From Arsukibacterium sp. (GTDB taxonomy: Bacteria > Pseudomonadota > Gammaproteobacteria > Enterobacterales > Alteromonadaceae): a DNA stretch of 64,000 bases. The DNA lies in the NCBI RefSeq assembly GCF_018402695.1, contig NZ_JAGYIM010000013.1:1-64000 (forward strand). Reading direction: 5' to 3'. Within the stretch, counting starts at the first letter, position 1; each line of letters begins with the position of its first letter. The notes under the pieces were generated by a model, which saw only the letters and a program-made list of their open reading frames with translations, was not told where the DNA came from and made no database searches. The position numbers and the translations under genes are program-made. Below, piece by piece: positions 56,299 through 64,000 of the stretch.

Positions 56299-56616
56299 TT
56301 AACTGTAATGGTTGTTAATATGCTTAATTAATTCAATGAACGCATCCATGTCTTTCTCATTCTGGGCATCACTGTGCCATTTATGATGAAACCCCAGGGT
56401 TAACTGTACTTTCGCTGACTGAAAATACACCTCATAACCATCAAAGCCCTGGCTGACCGTAAGGCCATCGAGCGTAAAACCGGCACCGTGGTCAGTCTCC
56501 ACTGGCTTGCCATGTTTTTCTACCTTGGCATAGACATTTAAAAGTAATTTACCATCGAGTTCATTATGCATAATCGGTCCGTATTCGCTGCTGTAGTCAG
56601 GGTAGCTGTTTAGCAT
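56299..56616 (-). CDS. Conserved hypothetical protein
   Basis: A 105-aa soluble protein that I cannot place in a family. The middle reads as alternating strands (LLLNVYAKVEKHGKPVETD; FTLDGLTVSQGFDGYEVYFQ; AKVQLTLGFHHKW) and the end is an amphipathic helix (DMDAFIELIKHINNHYS), so a small alpha/beta fold is likely. Neither the ATG at 56616 nor an internal one at 56571 has a good ribosome-binding site. It is divergent from the secreted protein gene. Confidence 0.6.
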   Translation of the reverse strand: MLNSYPDYSSEYGPIMHNELDGKLLLNVYAKVEKHGKPVETDHGAGFTLDGLTVSQGFDGYEVYFQSAKVQLTLGFHHKWHSDAQNEKDMDAFIELIKHINNHYS

Positions 56617-56690
56617 AGCAGCTAAAAGCCATTAGTTTGATGACTTTACGCAATGCGGGTATAGTACGGTTGTCTTAAAAGGAGAAAAAA

Positions 56691-57287
56691 ATGCAAAAGA
56701 CGCTTATTGCTGCCACCTTACTTATCAGCCTCGGTGCCGGCGCCAATATTGTCCAGGACGCCCCCTTAGTTTCCATCGATACCCATGATGCCTATTTTGA
56801 TAAGCTAAAAGCGCTGTGCGGTAAAGCTTTTGCGGGTAAAATTGCCGTTGATAATCCACCGGCTCCCGGTTTTGAAGGTGCCCTGATTATGCATGTCAGA
56901 AAGTGCTCTGACAGCCAGCTGCAAATCCCGTTTCACGTCGGTGACAATCATTCACGCACCTGGATCATCACTAAAACCGGTTCTGGCTTAACCTTAAAGC
57001 ACGACCATCGCAATGCCGATGGCAGCCATGATGATCAGACCATGTACGGCGGACAGACCCTGGATGCCGGTTGGGCAACAGCACAGTCTTTTCATGCCGA
57101 CCAGTATTCTAAAGAGTTGTTTACCGCTCGCGGTATACCGCAATCAAATACCAATATCTGGCAAATGTTTATTTACCCGGAACAATTCAGTTACCGGTTA
57201 ATCCGGGAAGGCCGGGAGTTTCGGGTGGATTTTGATCTGACCCAGGAGGTCGCGTTACCACCAGCGCCCTGGGGTTATGCAGACTAG
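56691..57287 (+). CDS. Conserved secreted protein of unknown function
   Basis: A 198-aa protein with an N-terminal signal peptide (LIAATLLISLGAGA). The pattern is a conserved hypothetical that I recall from several gammaproteobacteria: LCGKAFAGKI, LIMHVRKCSDSQLQIPFHVG, DNHSRTWIITKTGSGLTLKH, DHRNADGSHDDQTMYGG, then FHADQYSKELF and EFRVDFDLTQEVALPPAPWG. The many conserved His, Asp and Arg residues suggest a ligand- or metal-binding site; no function is known. GGAG lies before the ATG. Confidence 0.75.
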   Translation: MQKTLIAATLLISLGAGANIVQDAPLVSIDTHDAYFDKLKALCGKAFAGKIAVDNPPAPGFEGALIMHVRKCSDSQLQIPFHVGDNHSRTWIITKTGSGLTLKHDHRNADGSHDDQTMYGGQTLDAGWATAQSFHADQYSKELFTARGIPQSNTNIWQMFIYPEQFSYRLIREGREFRVDFDLTQEVALPPAPWGYAD

Positions 57288-57340
57288 CCGTAAAACGATA
57301 ATAAACCATAAATAACAACCAAGTACACACTGGAGCCACT

Positions 57341-59038
57341 ATGAAAACGTCACTAAAGTTTTCACCACTTTACCTCATTCTCGCCGGGGCATTGACCCTC
57401 AGCGCCTGTTCAAAAGAGCCTGAGGCACCAACTGCAAACACTCAACCTGAACCTGAGCAAACCGCTGAGCTGGTTGATACCGAATTTAATCCGCGTTTAG
57501 CTGAGTATATTAAAACCCTGGCATCTGATGAGTTTCAGGGCCGGGCACCAGCAACCAAAGGAGATGAGTTGACCGTTGCCTACCTGGAGGAACACTTCCG
57601 ACGCATTGGGTTAAAACCGATAGACGGTGACAGTTACCAGCAACCGGTATCCCTGGTACAAATCGATCCAAAGCAAGTATCTGATATGACATTAACAGGA
57701 GAAAACCTGCCGGACAGTTTCAAATACCGGGATGAAATGATCGCCTGGACCACCCAGGTAACTGACCAGGTTAGTGTCGAAGACAGTGAGATGGTATTTG
57801 TCGGTTACGGGATTGTTGCTCCGGAATACAACTGGAACGACTATGAAGGCCTTGATGTCAAAGGTAAAACCGTGGTGATGTTTGTTAATGACCCAGGTTA
57901 CGCCACACAGGATCCGGAATTGTTTAACGGCAATGCCATGACCTACTACGGCCGCTGGACTTACAAATACGAAGAAGCGGCCCGCCAGGGAGCGGCCATG
58001 GTACTGATTATTCATGAAACCGCACCAGCCAGTTACGGCTGGGGCGTGGTAGCACATGGTTCACCCATTAAGTTTGATCTGATCAACGAAAACAAAAATA
58101 TGGACCGGGCTAAAATTGAAGGCTGGTTAACTACAGAGTCTGCGGAAAAACTGTTTGCCAACGCTGGCACCGATTTAGCAAGCATGCACAAAAAAGCGCT
58201 GGAACCAGACTTCAAACCAGTACCGCTGAATGCCAAAGCATCGGTAACGGTAAACAACAATTTGCGCGAGCTGACCTCCAGTAATGTCATCGGCTACATT
58301 GAAGGCAGTAAATACCCGGACGAATATGTTCTGTATATGGCGCATTGGGACCACCTCGGAATGGACTTCTCAAACCCAGACAATAAAGTGTTTAACGGCG
58401 CCCAGGACAACGCCAGCGGCACCGGTGCAGTTATTGCCCTGGCTGAACATTTTGCCAAACAACCTCAGCCCGAACGCTCGGTTGCCTTTGTGTTGGTAAC
58501 AGCAGAAGAACGCGGCTTGCTGGGGTCGGCCTGGTATGCCGAAAATCCGGTATTCCCGCTGGAAAAAACCGCCGCGGCCATTAATATGGACGTAATGAAT
58601 ATGTATGGCCCGATGAAAGATATGGTAATTGTTGGCCTGGGCAATACCGAGGTAGAGGAAATTCTGGTGAAGTATACTGAGCAACAAGGCCGGTATGCAG
58701 TGAAAGAACCCAACCCGGAAGCGGGTATTGCTTATCGCTCTGATCACTTCAATTTATCAAAAAAAGGCGTGCCTATTCTGTACGCTAAAGGCGGTAATGA
58801 TCATTACCAAAAAGGCGCTGAATGGGGCGCGGCACAGCGCGCTGAGTACAACAGCTGCTGCTATCATAAGGTACAGGATGAATGGCGGGATGATTTCGAC
58901 TTACGCGGTGCCCAGCAGGATTTATTCCTGTATTACCGGGTGGGGAACGAACTGGCAAACAGCCGGCAGTGGCCAAACTGGTACCAAGGTAATGAATTCC
59001 GTGCTATTCGCGATGCCTCAGCCGAGGCACGCCAGTAA
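57341..59038 (+). CDS. M28-family metallopeptidase lipoprotein
   Basis: A di-zinc aminopeptidase anchored as a lipoprotein: lipobox LSAC puts Cys at residue 23, with Ser at +2, favouring the outer membrane. A protease-associated (PA) insert precedes the catalytic part. Zinc ligands and catalytic residues are in MAHWDHLGMD (near residue 333), AQDNASGTGAVIAL, TAEERGLLGSAWYAE, INMDVMNMYG and YRSDHFNLSKKGVP. The substrate is probably peptide N-termini. The gene is monocistronic and ends at a strong terminator. Confidence 0.92.
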   Translation: MKTSLKFSPLYLILAGALTLSACSKEPEAPTANTQPEPEQTAELVDTEFNPRLAEYIKTLASDEFQGRAPATKGDELTVAYLEEHFRRIGLKPIDGDSYQQPVSLVQIDPKQVSDMTLTGENLPDSFKYRDEMIAWTTQVTDQVSVEDSEMVFVGYGIVAPEYNWNDYEGLDVKGKTVVMFVNDPGYATQDPELFNGNAMTYYGRWTYKYEEAARQGAAMVLIIHETAPASYGWGVVAHGSPIKFDLINENKNMDRAKIEGWLTTESAEKLFANAGTDLASMHKKALEPDFKPVPLNAKASVTVNNNLRELTSSNVIGYIEGSKYPDEYVLYMAHWDHLGMDFSNPDNKVFNGAQDNASGTGAVIALAEHFAKQPQPERSVAFVLVTAEERGLLGSAWYAENPVFPLEKTAAAINMDVMNMYGPMKDMVIVGLGNTEVEEILVKYTEQQGRYAVKEPNPEAGIAYRSDHFNLSKKGVPILYAKGGNDHYQKGAEWGAAQRAEYNSCCYHKVQDEWRDDFDLRGAQQDLFLYYRVGNELANSRQWPNWYQGNEFRAIRDASAEARQ

Positions 59039-59068
59039 GCAGCTAACTTCTATAGTTTAACTACAATT

Positions 59069-59096
59069 AGGGCAGCCACGGGGTTGCCCTTTTTTT
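59069..59096 (+). terminator. Intrinsic terminator after the M28 peptidase gene
   Basis: A 9-bp stem (AGGGCAGCC / GGTTGCCCT, one G-T pair), loop ACGG, followed by six T residues. Confidence 0.85.
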
Positions 59097-59230
59097 ACAA
59101 TTAATAACTAGGTCGTTCGACATTTTCAAGCTAACTTGTTAATTCAGAACTGATTCAGGTAGTCTTAACTACATTAACAATTATTGTCAGCCGTTAATAA
59201 CTTACCTGACTGGTGCCGTTTGGACACACT

Positions 59231-61915
59231 ATGCGACGTTTTTTAAAAGCATTGCTAATATTGGTTATCGGCTTACCGGTGATAGCTGCCGTTGGCTATT
59301 GGTATCTACAGCAGCAAATTGCTCAGGCCGGCATTAGTAATCTGCAGCTGGATTTTCGCCGGTTTACCCTGCGAAGTGCTTCATTTGCCAGCGTTCGCTT
59401 ACAACTGGAACATAATGGCGCTTTGCATCAAGTTGAGCTGCAAAACGTCGATATTCACTGGCGATGGCCACAAGCATTTAAACCCGCCTTGCAACGGGTA
59501 AGCCTGGGCCCCGGCCAGATCACGCTGGATAAGCCGACCCGGCCCGCAGCAGCATCACAACAGACGCCGTTTACACTCCCTGCTCACTGGCAATTGCCAG
59601 ATTGGTTGCCGGAACATATCCATATTGACGATACCCGCCTAACGCTACCCTGCTCTGCTGGCCAGTGTCCGTTGGATTTAAATGGCTACGTAAGCTACGT
59701 CAACCCACCGCAATCTACCAGCCCAGCCGATACCAGCGAACCAGCCTACTGGCAAAGCCAACTGACTCTGAGCTCAGTACCCAGTGCAGCAGGCAACCAG
59801 CAAGCAAAAGACCGGCAACAGCAAGACCAGGCGATATCACAATTTCTGATTGACCTGACCTATCAGCCGGCACCGCAACCGACCCTGGAAATAACGGCGC
59901 AGCAGGCAGAGCAAATTGGCTTAAGGGTTAAACTGCAGCTCGCCAGCCAGCCGGCTGCTACCGAACTTGCTGTTGCTGAGATAGCATTGGCGCTGTCGCC
60001 CCCCTCCAGCGCCAATCAGGTGCTGCTGCGCCAATGGGGCATTGTGTTGCCAGACACCTGGCTGACGCAGTTTCAGCAACCGGTGCAACTTTACAGCAAA
60101 CTGCAGTGGCAGTTACCTGCCAATGGCGATCTGAGTACTCTGCTTAGCAACCACGATATTGACGCAATAGTTGTCGGCCGGGCCCCTGACCCGTTTTATC
60201 TGCCGCAACTGGGCTTAATTCAGGGCGAACTGAATGCAGAGCTAACCCTGAAAAATCAGGTTGTGACCAACTGGCAACTTAACGCCAGTGGCAGCTTAGC
60301 TGGGCTGGAACTGCCCGCTGCTATTGCGGATTACGGCCTTAACCTGAATCCGGTCGACTTTGTTATCCGTGCCAACACCAACAGTTCCGCCACTACCAGG
60401 CCATTAGATTTGGCCGCCTTACCGTTGCAATTGGCACTATCAAGCGAGGGCGACACCAGTTTCAGCCTGGACAGTGAGCTGACAGTTAATCTGACAGATA
60501 CTTTAGCGATAGCCATTGAAAAGGCTGATGTCTCAGCCAAAGCTGCCCGGCTGAAACTAGCGCAACAGGCTGTTTTACTGACTGGATTGCAGCTGGAAGC
60601 CGGGTTTAGCGGTCAGTGGCAGGCTGGCAGCTGGCAAGTGGCAGTCAAAGATCACAGTTCGCTTCAAAGCGCCTTTACCACAGACACCGTAACAGGCGAT
60701 AACCTTAAGGTATCGTTAGCCAGTAGTCAGGTCAGTGGCGATCAAAGCGGTATAACAGATTTAAACTCGGACCTTCAGATCAGCGTCGATAAGCTCAGTC
60801 ATCCGGCTTTACTCAGCCAGAACTGGCAGTGGCAGGGCCTGCTTCGTGGTAACGCGGCGCAGTTTACTGTTGAAAACGGCCAGCTTAGTAATGATGCCGG
60901 TATAACGGTCTCGCACCAGCTGAACTATCAGGCTGAAACCAGTGCCGTGATGATACAATGGCAGTTAGCTGAGATTTTTTTATTGGCGGGAAACCCTCTG
61001 ACAGCCACCATCAATGCCTGGCCTGAACTCCTTACGCTAAACCGGGGCAAACTCAGTGGCAGTGGTGTCATCAATTTTAGCCCCAGCGAATTAACCAGCC
61101 GTAGTCAATTACAGTTGGGCGATTTAAGCGGTATTTACGATCGAAGTTTGTTTGCCGGCTTAAATGCCAGCATCGACGTCGCTTTGGCCAATAACGCCTT
61201 ACTCGTCAACACCAAAGACTTCCAGCTTGACAGACTTAACCATGGTTTTGAAATGGGCCCCCTTACCCTGACTGGCTCTGCTACCCTGCCATTAGCCAGT
61301 CCAGAGCAATTAACTGTCAACTTACAGCAAGCGGTATTACAGCTGATGCAAGGTAAAATAACCGCTAATAACCAGCAGCTGGATTTCAGCCAGTCTGAAA
61401 ACCAACTGATACTGCAGCTGCAGCAAATTGACTTAGCCAGCCTGTTGCAACAACACCCGTCCAGTGATCTAACCGGCAATGGCAAGCTCTCTGGAACCGT
61501 GCCCATTACTATTGGTACGAAGGGGTTTAGCGTTAAGGACGGCAGTATAGCAGCTGAAGCGCCGGGCGGACGGTTGCAGTATCAGTCAGAAAGTGCCAGC
61601 GCTATGGCAAAATCTAACAGCAATATGAAACTGGTATTGGATGCACTGGAAAATTTCCAGTATACGGTACTTAGCAGTGATATCAGCTACGATACCAGTG
61701 GCAAACTTGTGCTGGGGCTGAAGTTACAGGGTAGCAACCCCAATTTGCAACAAGGGCGGGCCATTAATTTAAATGTGAATCTGGAGGAAGATCTGCCGGC
61801 ACTGATTACCAGCCTGCAACTGACTAATAAGCTGAACGATGTGATCACCCAGCGGGTCCAACAGTATCTTAAACAACAACAAGCAGCTGCGGCTGCCAAT
61901 GGAGAAAAACCATGA
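59231..61915 (+). CDS. ydbH: YdbH-like intermembrane lipid-transport protein
   Basis: YdbH belongs to the AsmA-like bridge proteins (with TamB and YhdP) that move phospholipids between membranes in E. coli. The 894-aa product has one N-terminal membrane anchor (ALLILVIGLPVIAAVGYWYL) and a long beta-rich, glutamine-rich periplasmic part, ending in NVNLEEDLPALITSLQLTNK. The ATG at 59231 has GGA six bases upstream; a GTG at 59213 is less likely. The stop overlaps the ynbE start. Partners ynbE and ydbL follow, which confirms the assignment. Confidence 0.92.
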   Translation: MRRFLKALLILVIGLPVIAAVGYWYLQQQIAQAGISNLQLDFRRFTLRSASFASVRLQLEHNGALHQVELQNVDIHWRWPQAFKPALQRVSLGPGQITLDKPTRPAAASQQTPFTLPAHWQLPDWLPEHIHIDDTRLTLPCSAGQCPLDLNGYVSYVNPPQSTSPADTSEPAYWQSQLTLSSVPSAAGNQQAKDRQQQDQAISQFLIDLTYQPAPQPTLEITAQQAEQIGLRVKLQLASQPAATELAVAEIALALSPPSSANQVLLRQWGIVLPDTWLTQFQQPVQLYSKLQWQLPANGDLSTLLSNHDIDAIVVGRAPDPFYLPQLGLIQGELNAELTLKNQVVTNWQLNASGSLAGLELPAAIADYGLNLNPVDFVIRANTNSSATTRPLDLAALPLQLALSSEGDTSFSLDSELTVNLTDTLAIAIEKADVSAKAARLKLAQQAVLLTGLQLEAGFSGQWQAGSWQVAVKDHSSLQSAFTTDTVTGDNLKVSLASSQVSGDQSGITDLNSDLQISVDKLSHPALLSQNWQWQGLLRGNAAQFTVENGQLSNDAGITVSHQLNYQAETSAVMIQWQLAEIFLLAGNPLTATINAWPELLTLNRGKLSGSGVINFSPSELTSRSQLQLGDLSGIYDRSLFAGLNASIDVALANNALLVNTKDFQLDRLNHGFEMGPLTLTGSATLPLASPEQLTVNLQQAVLQLMQGKITANNQQLDFSQSENQLILQLQQIDLASLLQQHPSSDLTGNGKLSGTVPITIGTKGFSVKDGSIAAEAPGGRLQYQSESASAMAKSNSNMKLVLDALENFQYTVLSSDISYDTSGKLVLGLKLQGSNPNLQQGRAINLNVNLEEDLPALITSLQLTNKLNDVITQRVQQYLKQQQAAAAANGEKP

Positions 61916-62100
61916 AACGACTAGCCGGGGTGGTGCTAACTGCAAGTCTGGTGTTACTGGCCTGTACCCCTAAAGTTCAGGTTGAACTACCGAATGAACC
62001 GATAAATATCAATCTTAACGTCAAAATTCAGCATGAAATCTATATCAAAGTAGATAAACAACTTGATGAATTATTTAGCGAAAACAGTGGCTTATTCTAA
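61912..62100 (+). CDS. ynbE: YnbE-like outer-membrane lipoprotein
   Basis: A 62-aa lipoprotein: lipobox LLAC with Cys at residue 18, then a short beta segment (PININLNVKIQHEIYIKVD). In E. coli, YnbE stacks as beta strands on YdbH to complete the bridge to the outer membrane. Its start overlaps the ydbH stop by 4 nt (ATGA). The family-typical PNEPININLNVKI core is intact. Confidence 0.93.
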   Translation: MKRLAGVVLTASLVLLACTPKVQVELPNEPININLNVKIQHEIYIKVDKQLDELFSENSGLF

Positions 62101-62113
62101 GGAGATCATACTG

Positions 62114-62464
62114 ATGAAACTGACAACATTTCGCCTGTTCTTAGCAGGTTTAATATTAGCGTTAAGTTTGCCGGTAATGGCAATGAATCTGCAGCAAGCT
62201 ATGGCAGCACTGAGCCAGACTAAATCGCAAGGCCTGGTGGGTGAGCAACCTAATGGTTATCTGGGTGTAGTACAAAGTACCGAACAAAGCGAGGCGGTTG
62301 TTAAGCTGATTAACGACGCCCGCCGTGCTGAATACACCAGAATGGCCAAACAAAACAATATTGCGGTGGCCGATGTAGAAGCGATTGCCGGCAAAAAAGC
62401 GATTGAGAAAACCGCCAGCGGCCATTTTGTTCTGCTTGATGGCGAATGGATCAAAAAACGTTAA
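62114..62464 (+). CDS. ydbL: YdbL-like periplasmic protein (DUF1318)
   Basis: A 116-aa exported protein: signal peptide LFLAGLILALSLPVMA, then the DUF1318 segment LQQAMAALSQTKSQGLVGEQ and PNGYLGVV, and a C-terminal KIEKTASGHFVLLDGEW-like end. YdbL is thought to chaperone YnbE in the YdbH system. The ATG at 62114 has AAGGAG nine bases upstream. It is the last gene of ydbH-ynbE-ydbL; a hairpin follows 16 bp later. Confidence 0.92.
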   Translation: MKLTTFRLFLAGLILALSLPVMAMNLQQAMAALSQTKSQGLVGEQPNGYLGVVQSTEQSEAVVKLINDARRAEYTRMAKQNNIAVADVEAIAGKKAIEKTASGHFVLLDGEWIKKR

Positions 62465-62480
62465 TCCATACGGGATAATG

Positions 62481-62510
62481 ACCAGCTTGCGTTGCCCAAC
62501 GCGAGCTGGT
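62481..62510 (+). terminator. Stem-loop after ydbL
   Basis: A 13-bp stem (ACCAGCTTGCGTT / AACGCGAGCTGGT, one T-G pair) with a GCCC loop. The following GTTAGACTTTAG has few T residues, so it may be a weak terminator or a 3'-end stabiliser. Confidence 0.55.
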
Positions 62511-62593
62511 GTTAGACTTTAGTCGCATCCCTATCCTTTGACGAACGTTGTACTATGCTTAGCTTGTCTTAATACCCAGTCAGAGGTAGTTGA

Positions 62594-64000
62594 ATGAACG
62601 CGATATTTTTGATGTTAATGGGCCTGGGCGCCATGGCACTAGGCTACTTCGTTTACTCTAAGTTTATCTGCGAAAAAATTTTTAAGGTTGATCCACATTT
62701 TCGTACTCCTGCCCATGAGATGCAGGATGGCATCGACTATGTGCCAACCAACAAATATATCCTCTGGGGTCATCACTTTACCTCGGTTGCCGGCGCCGCC
62801 CCCATTATCGGGCCAGCTATCGCAGTGATTTGGGGCTGGGTGCCCGCTTTTCTGTGGGTAGTATTTGGTACCATTTTCTTCGCCGGGGTGCATGATGCTG
62901 GCGCTATCTGGGCCAGTGCCCGCAACAAAGCGAAATCGATAGGTTCACTCACCGGTGATATCGTCGGCAACCGCGCCCGCAGTATTTTTATGATTGTGAT
63001 TTTCCTGGTACTGCTGATGGTTAACGCGGTGTTTGCCGTGGTGATTGCCGGTCAGTTGATTAATTTCCCCAGTGCCACTATTCCAGTCTGGGGTGCCATC
63101 GTCGTCGCCCTGATTATCGGCCAGCTGATTTATCGTAAGCTTATCGGCCTGCTGATGGTGACGGTTATTGGCGTAATAGCCTTGTACGCCATGATTTATG
63201 CCGGGCCGATGCTGCCACTGGCATTGCCTGAAATGGTTGGCCCGCTAAGCGACAACCAAAGCTGGATTATAATCCTGTTTGCCTACGCCGCAATTGCCTC
63301 GCTGTTACCGGTATGGATGTTACTGCAACCACGCGACTATATTAACGGCATCCAACTGTTTATCGGTTTAATTCTGATGTACGGCGCCGTACTGATTTCC
63401 GGGCCGGAACTGGTTGCACCGGCCTTCAATACCAATCTGCCGGAAAACACGCCATCAATGATCCCGCTGCTATTCGTGACCATTGCCTGCGGCGCCATTT
63501 CCGGCTTCCATGGTTTAGTATCCAGTGGCACTACCTCGAAACAGCTGGATAAAGAACCGGATGTGCGTTTTGTTGGTTATTTTGGTGCAGTGGGCGAAGG
63601 CTCATTAGCGTTAGCGGCTATTATTGCCGCCACCGCAGGTTTTGCCAGTCTGGCTGACTGGCAGGCTATTTATCACAGCTTTGGCCAGGGCGGGGTATCG
63701 GCCTTTATAACCGGTGGCGCGAATATTCTGCAGCAAGGCGTTGGCCTGGATACGGTGCTGGCACAAACCCTGTTAACGGTAATGGTGGTATTGTTTGCCG
63801 GCACCACTATGGATACCGGCCTGCGCCTGCAACGCTATATTTTTCAGGAATGGGGCCATATCTATAATATTGGCTGGATGCAAAAAGCCGCTCCGGCAAC
63901 CCTGTTAGCGGTTGGCACCTGTCTCCTGTTGGCGTTTGGTGCCGGCGGTGATGGCTCAGGTGGCATGTTAATCTGGCCACTGTTCGGCACCACTAACCAG
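62594..64000 (+). CDS. cstA: CstA-family carbon starvation transporter (partial, cut by window end)
   Basis: The first 469 codons of a CstA-type transporter, a family that imports peptides or pyruvate. Motifs include GIDYVPTNKYILWGHHFTSV, AGAAPIIGPAIAV, LLPVWMLLQPRDYING, ACGAISGFHGLVSSGTT and WPLFGTTNQ at the window edge. It starts without the extra N-terminal helices of E. coli CstA, so it is the shorter type. It remains open at 64000, corresponding to about two thirds to four fifths of the gene. AGAGG lies 7 nt before the ATG. Confidence 0.94.
   Translation, partial: MNAIFLMLMGLGAMALGYFVYSKFICEKIFKVDPHFRTPAHEMQDGIDYVPTNKYILWGHHFTSVAGAAPIIGPAIAVIWGWVPAFLWVVFGTIFFAGVHDAGAIWASARNKAKSIGSLTGDIVGNRARSIFMIVIFLVLLMVNAVFAVVIAGQLINFPSATIPVWGAIVVALIIGQLIYRKLIGLLMVTVIGVIALYAMIYAGPMLPLALPEMVGPLSDNQSWIIILFAYAAIASLLPVWMLLQPRDYINGIQLFIGLILMYGAVLISGPELVAPAFNTNLPENTPSMIPLLFVTIACGAISGFHGLVSSGTTSKQLDKEPDVRFVGYFGAVGEGSLALAAIIAATAGFASLADWQAIYHSFGQGGVSAFITGGANILQQGVGLDTVLAQTLLTVMVVLFAGTTMDTGLRLQRYIFQEWGHIYNIGWMQKAAPATLLAVGTCLLLAFGAGGDGSGGMLIWPLFGTTNQ

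Noticed and set aside
61135-61506. Serine/cysteine-rich minus-strand frame inside ydbH
   Set aside because: Its composition is that of an antisense shadow of a Gln/Leu-rich gene.
62639-62970. Minus-strand frames at the right edge
   Set aside because: They are shadows of the cstA gene, which is open on the plus strand through the window end.

Overview
The window is a stretch of chromosomal core genome from a gammaproteobacterium of the Alteromonadales type. Gene content, protein similarity and gene order point towards the Rheinheimera / Alishewanella / Arsukibacterium neighbourhood; this is inferred from remembered families, not from a search. It holds about 60 protein genes, the 5' end of a 16S rRNA gene, one tRNA-Tyr and one lysine riboswitch. 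I see no prophage, transposon, CRISPR array or defence island.

Layout. 1-620: 5' end of an rrn operon with leader, boxA and promoter, read leftwards. 675-9842: recC-recB-recD, also leftwards and running straight into the rrn promoter. 9.9-12.6 kb: a DUF3581 gene, SOS-controlled sulA behind two overlapping LexA boxes, a YchJ-type SEC-C gene, a VC2046-type gene and tRNA-Tyr. 12.7-17.4 kb: a receiver-TPR response regulator, deoC, a YgjP-type metalloprotease, xthA and yfbV. 17.4-18.0 kb: a 540-bp gene-free region with an inverted pair of DnaA-box-like sites. 18-25.9 kb: yffB-dapE, an M15 peptidase and DUF2897, then yejK / yejL-yejM, a Fur-box-preceded DUF2061 gene, a CvfB-like S1 protein and a DUF5924/DUF2914 membrane protein. 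26.3-32.4 kb: a six-gene leftward photo-oxidative-stress operon (DUF523-DUF1722, phrB, NTF2-like, FAD amine oxidase, DUF1365, cfa). 32.7-41.3 kb: ihfA, pheT, pheS, hda, a DUF2066 gene, purC, bamC and dapA, all leftward.

41.4-50.1 kb: gcvR-bcp, then a PQQ-dependent aldose dehydrogenase gene followed directly by a TonB receptor that resembles E. coli YncD/PqqU, the PQQ importer. After these come perM, bepA and a yfgD-wrbA-DUF2069 operon. 50.1-56.6 kb: an orphan solute-binding protein, a Lon-substrate-domain protein, divergent queE/queC, a dicarboxylate/amino-acid symporter, and lysC under a lysine riboswitch. 56.7-64 kb: a secreted conserved hypothetical, an M28 lipoprotein peptidase, ydbH-ynbE-ydbL (envelope lipid transport) and the first two thirds of a CstA-family transporter, cut by the window end.

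Themes: DNA repair and SOS (recBCD, sulA, xthA, phrB), lysine/diaminopimelate synthesis (dapA, dapE, lysC), envelope biogenesis (bamC, bepA, yejM, ydbH-ynbE-ydbL) and cofactor economy (PQQ uptake, queuosine). The most interesting signals are the PQQ enzyme/importer pair, the photolyase operon with an ECF-like promoter but no nearby sigma/ChrR genes, the DnaA-box pair, a shortened YejM, and two intrinsic terminators with no gene in front of them. Several starts were moved from the longest frame to an internal ATG or TTG because a ribosome-binding site or the family N-terminus demanded it.
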